This document shows, piece after piece, positions 23,146 through 28,541 of a DNA stretch of 28,541 nt (position 1 is its first letter; the number at the start of each line of letters is the position of its first letter). Both the position numbers and the translations under genes were made by a program. Source of the stretch: WFTC01 sp047635955 (GTDB taxonomy: Bacteria; Patescibacteriota; Gracilibacteria; UBA1369; 2-02-FULL-48-14); the NCBI GenBank assembly GCA_047635955.1, contig JBLIGW010000004.1:1-28541 (forward strand). Reading direction: 5' to 3'. The notes beneath the pieces were generated by a model. That model saw only the letters and a list, made by a program, of their open reading frames with translations, did no database searches and was not told the origin of the DNA.

Positions 23146-23641
23146 CAGAGCCCCACTGAATCTCAGTCGAATTTGTCTCAATATTCACCTTACGGGCAGC
23201 CAAGAACAGGTAGTCCGATAGTCGATTCAAATACTGATAGCCAGAATTTGGTAATGTTTCAATTTGACTCATCAAACGTTCCGCCCGCCGGCACACAGCT
23301 CTAGCAATGTGAATCTTAGCCGATTCACTGTGCCCTCCTGGTAAAACAAATTGCGTGAGAGGGGGCAGTTCAGTTTCTAAAGCCAGAATGGCTTCATCCA
23401 AACGAGATAGTGGGCCTTTAAAATCATGATTGGACTTTGTATTCGCGATCAAAGCGCCTAAATCAAACAACTCATTTTGTACGATACTTAAATCAAACAC
23501 ATCAGAGTCTACCGAGCCTAAGAATGCGTTAAGCTCGTCTAAGGTTCCCACCAATTCAATTCTCACATGAGATTTGGGCACACGTTCACCAGAGTAAAGA
23601 CCTGTTGTTCCGTCATCCCCGGTGCGCGTTGAAATGCTCAT
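23138..23641 (-). CDS. ATP:cob(I)alamin adenosyltransferase, PduO type
   Basis: Transfers the adenosyl group of ATP to cob(I)alamin, making coenzyme B12. The 167-aa protein has the PduO signatures: N-terminal ATP loop TRTGDDGTTGLYSG (5-18), ELVGTLDELNAFLGS, FVLPGGHSESAKIHIARAVCRRAERL with the RRAER ATP-binding arginines, and a C-terminal YLNRLSDYLFLAARKVN. All expected active-site residues are there. No B12 biosynthesis or B12-dependent enzyme is in the window; a salvage route feeding a class II ribonucleotide reductase or a mutase is an inference. It lies 24 nt after trmB and probably shares its transcript. Confidence 0.94.
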   Translation of the reverse strand: MSISTRTGDDGTTGLYSGERVPKSHVRIELVGTLDELNAFLGSVDSDVFDLSIVQNELFDLGALIANTKSNHDFKGPLSRLDEAILALETELPPLTQFVLPGGHSESAKIHIARAVCRRAERLMSQIETLPNSGYQYLNRLSDYLFLAARKVNIETNSTEIQWGSVL

Positions 23642-23665
23642 TTAGAAGTGTTTGAAAAATAAAAA

Positions 23666-24418
23666 CTAATCGATCAAGCCCCACACTAACTCAAATATAG
23701 AATTCAAGGTATTCCTTATTGATGGACTCTTTATGAAAACTCCAAAAAACTGATCTTGTAGATCAATCATAGCCACTCCGTCAGTTCCAATAATAATCTC
23801 TGTTTCGAAAGGTAAACTCCCCTCAGGAGTGATCTTAGTTGTTCTATTCCCCTTAGGGTCCAACTCTTGATAACGCTTCGCTCGTTTTGAATCGGAAACT
23901 AAAACTCGGCTATGGACTCCACGCTTAATTTTTCGCTTGATATAAGTGTCTGTTAAATATGACTTCAACTCTTTTGGGAGGTGGGCCACCGTTAGAAACG
24001 CTGACAGTTCATCATTCTCTTTCAACATCAATTCATAGAGTGCGATCACTCCATCCACTCCTTCAAAAATTTGAACCGCAGGTCGAACCGATTCTGTGTT
24101 TTTCAGAGCCTCTAGGTCAGGCAACAAAGCCTTAAGCACATTAAGCTTAGTTTGCTTTTCTTGAATGTCTCGCTGAATAGAGACCTCGAGTGCATCGGGG
24201 TCGAGTGAAGCAAAAAAAGTTGTTCCGTCCCTCTTAGTTTGACTCACCAATCCTTTACGTATGAGACGCTTCAAAGCCGCATAAACCGTCGTTCTATCTA
24301 TCTGAGTTCTTGTCGCTGTACTGCTTGCTGCTGAAGATCCAAAACGCAAAAGGTCTAAATAAATCTTAGCGTCCTTCTCGTTAAGTCCCAATAATTTTGT
24401 GAGTTGTTTCGAGATCAT
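23666..24418 (-). CDS. TrmB family transcriptional regulator
   Basis: A 250-aa regulator with an N-terminal winged helix-turn-helix (LGLNEKDAKIYLDLLRFGSS, then recognition helix IDRTTVYAALKRLIRKGLV, 40-58), a short coiled linker (about 78-105) and a C-terminal ligand-type domain (AVQIFEGVDGVIALYELML; VLVSDSKRAKRYQELD; ETEIIIGTDGVAMIDL). This is the TrmB layout known mainly from archaea, where some members sense sugars; the ligand here is unknown. The gene is preceded by a promoter with a 19-bp imperfect palindrome at the predicted transcription start, so self-repression is likely. Downstream genes (adenosyltransferase, hpf, iscS) would be under the same control. Confidence 0.85.
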   Translation of the reverse strand: MISKQLTKLLGLNEKDAKIYLDLLRFGSSAASSTATRTQIDRTTVYAALKRLIRKGLVSQTKRDGTTFFASLDPDALEVSIQRDIQEKQTKLNVLKALLPDLEALKNTESVRPAVQIFEGVDGVIALYELMLKENDELSAFLTVAHLPKELKSYLTDTYIKRKIKRGVHSRVLVSDSKRAKRYQELDPKGNRTTKITPEGSLPFETEIIIGTDGVAMIDLQDQFFGVFIKSPSIRNTLNSIFELVWGLID

Positions 24419-24419
24419 G

Positions 24420-24438
24420 TGTTGAGCTTAGTTCAACA
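24420..24438. promoter_or_regulatory. Palindromic operator in front of trmB
   Basis: TGTTGAGCTTAGTTCAACA: two 9-bp arms around a central T with one mismatched pair. It lies 2 nt from the trmB start codon, over the predicted transcription start (about 24434), a typical place for an autorepressor. TrmB as the binder is inference. Confidence 0.6.
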
Positions 24439-24440
24439 TG

Positions 24441-24469
24441 ATGATGCCTAGGCATAAAGCGCCGGTCAA
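24441..24469 (-). promoter_or_regulatory. trmB promoter
   Basis: On the minus strand TTGACC (24469-24464), 17-nt spacer, CATCAT (24446-24441). The -35 is good and the -10 weak. The predicted start falls in the 19-bp palindrome. Confidence 0.5.
24444..24455. promoter_or_regulatory. Perfect 12-bp palindrome overlapping the trmB -10
   Basis: ATGCCTAGGCAT, a perfect palindrome spanning part of the -10 and the spacer of the trmB promoter. It differs in sequence from the 19-bp operator, so a second regulator is possible. A 10-bp palindrome, CCTAATTAGG (24514-24523), lies further along toward the divergent gene. Confidence 0.45.
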
Positions 24470-24536
24470 GCAAAAGGACCAGGAGTTGTCATGTAAGTTT
24501 AAACATTCAAGATCCTAATTAGGCCAGCGCTAAGTC

Positions 24537-24565
24537 TTGCGTCTTTTTCTACCCCTACGTAAGAT
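24537..24565 (+). promoter_or_regulatory. Weak promoter of the coiled-coil gene
   Basis: TTGCGT (24537-24542), 17-nt spacer, TAAGAT (24560-24565), giving a leader of about 17 nt to the ATG at 24589. The same TTGCGT -35 with 17-nt spacing is seen before carB. Confidence 0.3.
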
Positions 24566-24588
24566 GGCGTCAAATTAACCACCCTATT

Positions 24589-24999
24589 ATGGACACACAA
24601 ACTATCAAGCAACTTCTTGAACAACTCACCGTTAAAATGGATGAGATTAAAGTTATGAAAAAGACCCTTAAGGAGATCGAAAGCGATATCCCAATGGAAC
24701 TTGAAGACCTGATGATTGGACTTAAAGATGTTCGAGGGCAAGTTAAAGACCGAAAAGACGAACACATCAATCAGATCATTGAAACTAATGACGAATACAA
24801 TGAAATTCGTGAAATGATTCAAGATCATGCAGAACAAATTGCCAACAAAAAACTAGAGCTTTTTTCAGCAGCAACAAACGCAGAACGTGAACATGGAAAC
24901 ATTGATGAAACCGTTGTTATCGAAGGAGCTCCACAACGACTACAAACACAACGTGAAGTAACGATCTACCTCAACGGGAAAATAGTGAAGTTAAGCTAA
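24589..24999 (+). CDS. Hypothetical coiled-coil protein, 136 aa
   Basis: Not recognised. From about residue 3 to 105 the sequence is highly charged and heptad-like (IKQLLEQLTVKMDEIKVMKK; IESDIPMELEDLMIGLKDVR; EYNEIREMIQDHAEQIANKK), so an extended coiled coil is likely. A short C-terminal part (about 108-136, ETVVIEGAPQRLQTQREVTI) looks like strands. There is no signal peptide, membrane segment or cysteine. It is divergent from trmB with a regulatory region of 170 nt between, and its stop is only 3 nt from the stop of the convergent RnfD-like gene. A scaffold or partner-binding role is conceivable but nothing specific can be said. Confidence 0.7.
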   Translation: MDTQTIKQLLEQLTVKMDEIKVMKKTLKEIESDIPMELEDLMIGLKDVRGQVKDRKDEHINQIIETNDEYNEIREMIQDHAEQIANKKLELFSAATNAEREHGNIDETVVIEGAPQRLQTQREVTIYLNGKIVKLS

Positions 25000-25002
25000 T
25001 AA

Positions 25003-25791
25003 CTAAGATTTCTTTTTCTTCTTAATTGGCCTCATCGCCATGTATCCAATGTTTGCTGCCGCAATGGCGAACAGCTCTGCATAAGGAGCACTGGCCTGAA
25101 GCAAACTGTTATAAACCAAAGCCGCGAGCAATCCGAAAACGATCTGCTGGCGGTTTTGCATAGGGGAGGTTTTTGGATCAATAAGCATTGCTGCTGCCAT
25201 GAAGTAAACCGTTGAATGCGTGAATATAAACTGAATACTTTCCTGAGATCCTCCACGGAGAACAAGCAAGATTGCGTGAGCCACAAGAAAGGTAATCACC
25301 AAGTGACCCTTTCTCCATTTTCTAAGTCCAAAAAGAATCCAAACCGCAATCACACTCATAGAAACCCATCCTCGGAAATCCGCACCCCACCAAGAGATAA
25401 ATGCATTATCCATACTTGGGAGCACTGCCACAATTCCAGCCATAATCAACATCCCTGCCACTGAAGGGTTTATCACAGGAGAGCCTTTCCAACCCCAGAA
25501 AAACTTCACTGTTATTGCTACAAAGGTTGCAATTAGTGGAGCAATAACGTCTTTCACCTCGAGGCCATAGTCCAAGACTAGAAAGATGATTAATGAGGTA
25601 ACAATCGTATTCCAAATCAGCTTGTGTTTGCTTGAGAAGTAGCTGTAAAACCAATAAAGGATTAGACCGAAACCAAGGGTAGCCGCTAAATGCAGCAATA
25701 CTTGTCCGGTAGGATTGAAGGCAATGGCTAGTGCTGCCATTACGGAAAGGAACAATGTGAACTGTTTGATTGGGTGGAGCTTGAATTTCAT
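25003..25791 (-). CDS. RnfD/NqrB-like integral membrane protein
   Basis: A 262-aa protein with about ten hydrophobic segments and a basic C-terminal tail (RPIKKKKKS). It resembles the short branch of the RnfD/NqrB/UnbU-like family: GSPVINPSVAGMLIMAGI corresponds to the NPA-x-x-G motif, ISWWGADFRG to the W-G loop, and YFMAAAMLIDPKTSPMQNRQQIVFG to the family's M-L-T-D-P-x-T-S-P...R-x-I-F-G signature. RnfD and NqrB carry flavin and move electrons across the membrane in Rnf/Nqr complexes. No S-G-A-T flavinylation motif is seen here. The divergent neighbours are an FMN-binding lipoprotein and ApbE, which supports a redox role. The other Rnf/Nqr subunits are not in the window. Confidence 0.82.
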   Translation of the reverse strand: MKFKLHPIKQFTLFLSVMAALAIAFNPTGQVLLHLAATLGFGLILYWFYSYFSSKHKLIWNTIVTSLIIFLVLDYGLEVKDVIAPLIATFVAITVKFFWGWKGSPVINPSVAGMLIMAGIVAVLPSMDNAFISWWGADFRGWVSMSVIAVWILFGLRKWRKGHLVITFLVAHAILLVLRGGSQESIQFIFTHSTVYFMAAAMLIDPKTSPMQNRQQIVFGLLAALVYNSLLQASAPYAELFAIAAANIGYMAMRPIKKKKKS

Positions 25792-25810
25792 GTTTTGGCG
25801 TGAGAGACTA

Positions 25811-25824
25811 ATGATATAATTTTA
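25811..25824. promoter_or_regulatory. Overlapping bidirectional promoter between the RnfD-like and FMN-lipoprotein genes
   Basis: On the plus strand TGA-TATAAT (25812-25820) forms an extended -10, 15 nt before the lipoprotein ATG. On the minus strand the same bases give TATCAT and TAAAAT-like boxes for the RnfD-like gene. The two genes are only 43 nt apart, so the promoters must compete or be controlled together. Confidence 0.5.
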
Positions 25825-25834
25825 CGCCATCATC

Positions 25835-26410
25835 ATGCAAAAATCGAGCACGCTATTTTTATCACTTCTTGTGACCTCAGGATTACTCATGAGTGCATGC
25901 AGTACCTCTGAAGAAACTCCTGAAATGGAAGCACCTGAAATGGAAACTCCTGAAATGGTAGACACTGCTGAAGCAGTTGAAGAAAAGCCAGAAGTGGAAG
26001 AGGCACCCGTTGCTGATTCTGAACCTCTTGAGAGTGCCATGCCAGCTGAATCAGATGCTAGCGTTGAAGAAATGGTCGTTGAAGAAGAACCTGCTGAAGA
26101 GCTTTCAAGCTCTGACTATGAAGATGGAAGCTACTCAGCAACCGGAACGTACCAAAGCCCTGCAGGAGAAGAATCAATTAGTGTGAGTTTGACCCTTGAA
26201 GACGACCTTGTTACTGCTGTAACGGTTGGCTCTCTCGCAACAAACGACACCAGTATTCAATTTCAAAATAAATTCATTGGAGGCGTTGCTACTCAAGTGA
26301 TTGGAATGGACATGGATCAACTCAAAGTTGGAAATGTTGCTGGATCCTCACTCACCCCAAGTGGATTCAACAATGCACTCGCTAATATTAAAGCTCAAGC
26401 CGCTTCATAA
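25835..26410 (+). CDS. FMN-binding domain lipoprotein (RnfG/NqrC-like)
   Basis: A 191-aa secreted lipoprotein. The signal peptide ends in the lipobox LMSAC with C22 as the lipidated residue. A low-complexity acidic Glu/Pro linker follows (about 26-92), starting with three PEME/PEMV repeats. The C-terminal FMN-binding-like domain (about 95-190) starts DGSYSATGTY and has the strand LEDDLVTAVTVGSLATNDTS and the end VGNVAGSSLTPSGFNNALANI, equivalent to the V-S-G-A-T-x-T-S flavinylation region. The acceptor threonine position is S172 (AGSS), and the usual Asp upstream is missing. Its stop overlaps the apbE ATG by one base, pointing to flavinylation by ApbE. It probably passes electrons outside the membrane with the RnfD-like protein. 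Confidence 0.82.
   Translation: MQKSSTLFLSLLVTSGLLMSACSTSEETPEMEAPEMETPEMVDTAEAVEEKPEVEEAPVADSEPLESAMPAESDASVEEMVVEEEPAEELSSSDYEDGSYSATGTYQSPAGEESISVSLTLEDDLVTAVTVGSLATNDTSIQFQNKFIGGVATQVIGMDMDQLKVGNVAGSSLTPSGFNNALANIKAQAAS
25919..25960 (+). repeat. Three tandem 15-bp repeats in the lipoprotein linker
   Basis: CCTGAAATGGAA (third copy ends GGTA) repeated three times with 3-nt connectors gca and act, coding for the PEME(A/T) linker. In-frame copy changes would only alter linker length. Confidence 0.8.
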
Positions 26411-27276
26411 TGAAAAAGATCCAAGAGACAAAAACTTATCTTGGAACACCTATTACTATTGAAGTAGTGGCTTATGACAAAGACAAAGCAGAACGCGCCA
26501 TTGAGCGTGCTTTTGCGCAAGCGGCGCGTATTGAAGAATCCTATTCACGATTCATTGACGACAATGAGTTGAGTGCGCTCAACGCCCACCTTGGAGAGTG
26601 GACAGAGATAAACTCAGAATTTCTTGCGCTTATTAGTTTTGGAGTTCGAGTCGGCGAAAAAACCAATGGAGCTTTTGACCTAAGTGTTAAAAGTGTTTTA
26701 GAAGGGTGGGGCTACGACGCTGACTACTCCCTTCAAGAAAAAGCAGCTGGGCAATGTGGACAGATTGAAATTAAAGATGGAAAAATACGATGCTCCGCAG
26801 AAATTGAACTCGGAGGATTAGGTAAGGGATACGCCATAGACCGCATGGTAAATGAGCTCGCTGACTTCAGCAATGTAATGGTGAATGCAGGAGGTGATCT
26901 TTTTGCTCGTGGACAAGACAAAGACGGCCCATGGAAAGTTGCGCTGGAGCACCCAAACAATGAGAAACAAGCCATTGGAACTGTTGAGGTAGACAAGTTC
27001 TCGGTCTGCGCCAGCAGTCCGCTAAGACGGCACTGGCGAGACAAACACCACCTCGTTAACCCTCGTGAAAACAAACCTGCCGATCAAATGTTAGCGGTTT
27101 ATACACAAGCAGATGCGGCCCTTATTGCAGATGCCTACTCAACCGCACTCTTTGCACTAGGGTTTGAAGCCGCTGTAAAGATTCTGCCTGAACTGCCTGT
27201 TGAAGCACTTTTAATTGGCCCTGAAGGGCAGGGATGGAAGAGCGACGGATTTATTGGTGAGCTCTTTCAATCTTAA
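26410..27276 (+). CDS. apbE: FAD:protein FMN transferase ApbE
   Basis: Attaches FMN from FAD to a Thr/Ser of target proteins by a phosphoester bond. The 288-aa protein has the ApbE marks: YLGTPITIEV (family M-G-T), SYSRFIDDNELSALNAH, TNGAFDLSVKSVLEGWGYD, the flavin loop ELGGLGKGYAIDRM, VNAGGDLFARGQD, CASSPLRRHWRDKHHLVNPRE, and the Mg-binding DAALIADAYSTALFALGF. All are in order, so it should be active. There is no signal peptide, unlike the exported ApbE of many bacteria, although its likely substrate, the adjacent lipoprotein, is exported. The start codon overlaps the lipoprotein stop (TAATG). It converges on tRNA-Asp, 15 nt away. Confidence 0.94.
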   Translation: MKKIQETKTYLGTPITIEVVAYDKDKAERAIERAFAQAARIEESYSRFIDDNELSALNAHLGEWTEINSEFLALISFGVRVGEKTNGAFDLSVKSVLEGWGYDADYSLQEKAAGQCGQIEIKDGKIRCSAEIELGGLGKGYAIDRMVNELADFSNVMVNAGGDLFARGQDKDGPWKVALEHPNNEKQAIGTVEVDKFSVCASSPLRRHWRDKHHLVNPRENKPADQMLAVYTQADAALIADAYSTALFALGFEAAVKILPELPVEALLIGPEGQGWKSDGFIGELFQS

Positions 27277-27291
27277 ATTTAGACACAAAAA

Positions 27292-27368
27292 TGGCGGAAT
27301 GGACGGGACTCGAACCCGCGACCTCCTGCGTGACAGGCAGGCGCTCTAACCAACTGAGCTACCACTCC
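27292..27368 (-). tRNA. tRNA-Asp (GUC)
   Basis: A 77-nt cloverleaf on the minus strand: acceptor GGAGUGG with CCAUUCC, D-arm starting GCUC, anticodon stem CCUGC/GCAGG around loop CUGUCAC (anticodon GUC), T-arm GCGGG-UUCGAGU-CCCGU, discriminator G and an encoded CCA. Length and discriminator are typical of bacterial tRNA-Asp. Confidence 0.97.
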
Positions 27369-27376
27369 GCATTTGT

Positions 27377-27392
27377 ACTTCCCGAAGGAAGT
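27377..27392 (-). other. cUUCGg hairpin in the tRNA-Asp precursor leader
   Basis: ACTTCC-TTCG-GGAAGT on the minus strand, a 6-bp stem with the very stable UUCG tetraloop, 8 nt before the tRNA 5' end. A GATAAT box (27406-27401) upstream could be the tRNA -10, putting the hairpin at the start of the precursor, where it may guide 5' processing. Confidence 0.5.
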
Positions 27393-27428
27393 GGCTGCAC
27401 ATTATCAAATGGGAGGGGGCTGTGCAAT

Positions 27429-27447
27429 ATGATTTATAAAGAATCAT
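27429..27447. promoter_or_regulatory. Inverted repeat before the glycosyltransferase promoter
   Basis: ATGATT and AATCAT separated by 7 nt, touching the extended -10 of the glycosyltransferase gene. It has the size of a dimeric repressor site, but AT-rich sequence makes chance possible. Confidence 0.3.
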
Positions 27448-27455
27448 GATACAAT
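27447..27455 (+). promoter_or_regulatory. Extended -10 of the glycosyltransferase gene
   Basis: TGA-TACAAT, an extended -10, predicting a start near 27462 and a leader of about 19 nt without a Shine-Dalgarno motif. Confidence 0.5.
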
Positions 27456-27480
27456 TCCTGCACTATTCAAAAATCAAGCT

Positions 27481-28541
27481 ATGCGAATTGGAATTGATGC
27501 ACGAATGTACAGCACTACATTTACTGGCATAGGACGCTATGTTTACGAACTCGTTAAGCACCTCACGGAGATAGACAAAAAGAATGAATACGTCCTTTTT
27601 ATGAATCGTCCGGAATATGATGAATTTAAACCTCCAAACAAACGCGTTACAAAGGTGTTGGTCAAAGCCAAACACTATTCTTTTGCAGAACAAACTCGGT
27701 ATCTCTTCAAATTACGGGGGAAGAAACTAGACCTCATGCATTTTACACATTTCAACACGCCCATACTTTATGGTGGGAAAAGCGTCGTGACTATTCATGA
27801 CCTGACACTTTCCTTTTTTCCTGGAAAGAAAATGAACTCATGGACCCACCGAAAAGCCTATGAAATGGTACTTCACCGATCCGTTAAACATGCCAGCCGA
27901 ATCATTGCTGTTTCGCAGCATACAAAAAAAGACTTAATTGCGGTAACTCAAGCAGGTTCAGCCAAAATCGAAGTAATTTACGAGGGAGTGGATGAGCAGT
28001 TCAAGCCACGTCCAGACAAAGAGGCGATCAGAGACATGATTAAAAAATATGGAATCACAAAAGATTACATACTTTATGCTGGAGTCTGGCGAAGTCATAA
28101 GAATGTAGTGAATTTGATCAAAGCTTTTGCACTTCTCCGAGAAGCTGCCTCCTTCGATCCACAATTAGTCATTACTGGCTCAGATGACCCTCACTATCCA
28201 GAAGTGAAACGAACTGTACGAGAATTAGGACTTGAGCATGATGTGATCTTCCCAGGACTAGTCCCTGAAGATGAGTTGGTTGCCCTTTACCAGGCGGCAC
28301 ACATTTATTCTTTCCCGTCACTTTATGAAGGATTTGGACTTCCACCACTTGAGGCAATGCGATGTGGAACACCCGTTGCGGCTTCTAGCACTTCTTGCAT
28401 CCCTGAGATTTGTGGAGAAGGGAACGCACTCTTTTTTGACCCTCTCGACCCCGAAGACATCTCCAACACACTACTAAAACTGTGGATAGACGAAGACCTT
28501 AGAAAAGAGCTTCGAGAACGTGGACTGAGACACAGTAAAAA
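27481..28541 (+). CDS. Glycosyltransferase family 4-type protein (3' end outside the window)
   Basis: The first 353 residues of a GT-B fold glycosyltransferase; the gene runs off the right edge. The N-terminal domain begins MRIGIDARMYSTTFTGIGRY with the glycine loop that contacts the donor, then MHFTHFNTP and SVVTIHDLTLSFFPG. The linker contains RIIAVSQHTKKDLI and EVIYEGVDEQFKPRP. The C-terminal donor-binding domain has YILYAGVWRSHKN, IFPGLVPEDELVALYQAAH and the E-x7-E element in EGFGLPPLEAM, as in family GT4 retaining enzymes. It probably uses an activated sugar for an envelope polysaccharide or glycoprotein; acceptor unknown. It is divergent from tRNA-Asp. Confidence 0.93.
   Translation, partial: MRIGIDARMYSTTFTGIGRYVYELVKHLTEIDKKNEYVLFMNRPEYDEFKPPNKRVTKVLVKAKHYSFAEQTRYLFKLRGKKLDLMHFTHFNTPILYGGKSVVTIHDLTLSFFPGKKMNSWTHRKAYEMVLHRSVKHASRIIAVSQHTKKDLIAVTQAGSAKIEVIYEGVDEQFKPRPDKEAIRDMIKKYGITKDYILYAGVWRSHKNVVNLIKAFALLREAASFDPQLVITGSDDPHYPEVKRTVRELGLEHDVIFPGLVPEDELVALYQAAHIYSFPSLYEGFGLPPLEAMRCGTPVAASSTSCIPEICGEGNALFFDPLDPEDISNTLLKLWIDEDLRKELRERGLRHSK

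Noticed and set aside
27293..27370. tRNA-Asp with acceptor GCGGAGT and no CCA
   Set aside because: That frame leaves four bases instead of two before the D-stem; shifting by two gives acceptor GGAGUGG, discriminator G and an encoded CCA.

Overview
The window reads as one dense bacterial chromosome segment with about 26 protein genes, one tRNA and no mobile element or CRISPR array. UGA is used as a stop (for example in the ATGA overlaps murF-like/holB/TPR and hpf/iscS), so the code is 11 and the UGA-recoding Gracilibacteria/Absconditabacteria are excluded. The family forms (short MurF-like ligase without its N-terminal domain, TrmB regulator, YtxH, VanW, RnfD-like/FMN lipoprotein/ApbE set, 107-aa HPF, eukaryote/Bacteroidetes-type CarB) together with very tight packing suggest a Patescibacteria/CPR-like organism, perhaps Peregrinibacteria. 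That placement is an inference from gene style, not from a marker phylogeny.

Layout. 1-1807 (-): lysS followed by the start of a membrane protein cut by the left edge. 1900-2301 (+): orphan gene meeting dnaB (2302-3663, -) stop to stop. 3787-10340 (+): yraN, comM, carB, folE and an unknown gene. 10384-13465 (+): recR and a RelA/SpoT-type enzyme with an unusual C-terminal four-helix membrane extension. 13487-14738: promoter, infC (non-AUG start), rpmI, a structured spacer, rplT and the one clear intrinsic terminator. 14803-17680 (+): MurF-like ligase, holB and a TPR protein, overlapping by 4 nt. 17677-21367 (-): VanW, YtxH and RNase Y. 21665-24418 (-): trmB, cobalamin adenosyltransferase, hpf and iscS, headed by a palindromic operator. 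24589-24999 (+): coiled-coil orphan. 25003-27276: divergent RnfD-like membrane protein against an FMN-binding lipoprotein plus ApbE, a compact flavin-based electron-transfer module. 27292-27368 (-): tRNA-Asp. 27481 to the end (+): a family 4-type glycosyltransferase cut by the right edge.

Expression style. No protein start in the window has a GGAGG-type ribosome binding site. Several genes that begin a transcription unit have a -10 box ending 7-8 nt before the start codon, which predicts leaderless mRNAs (1900, recR, RelA/SpoT, murF-like, vanW, perhaps comM and the gene at 9525). Convergent genes meet within 3 nt of each other, leaving no room for intrinsic terminators.

Most noteworthy: the membrane-fused RelA/SpoT homologue, the minimal RnfD-FMN lipoprotein-ApbE module, the leaderless promoter architecture, the non-canonical infC start and the double palindrome controlling trmB.
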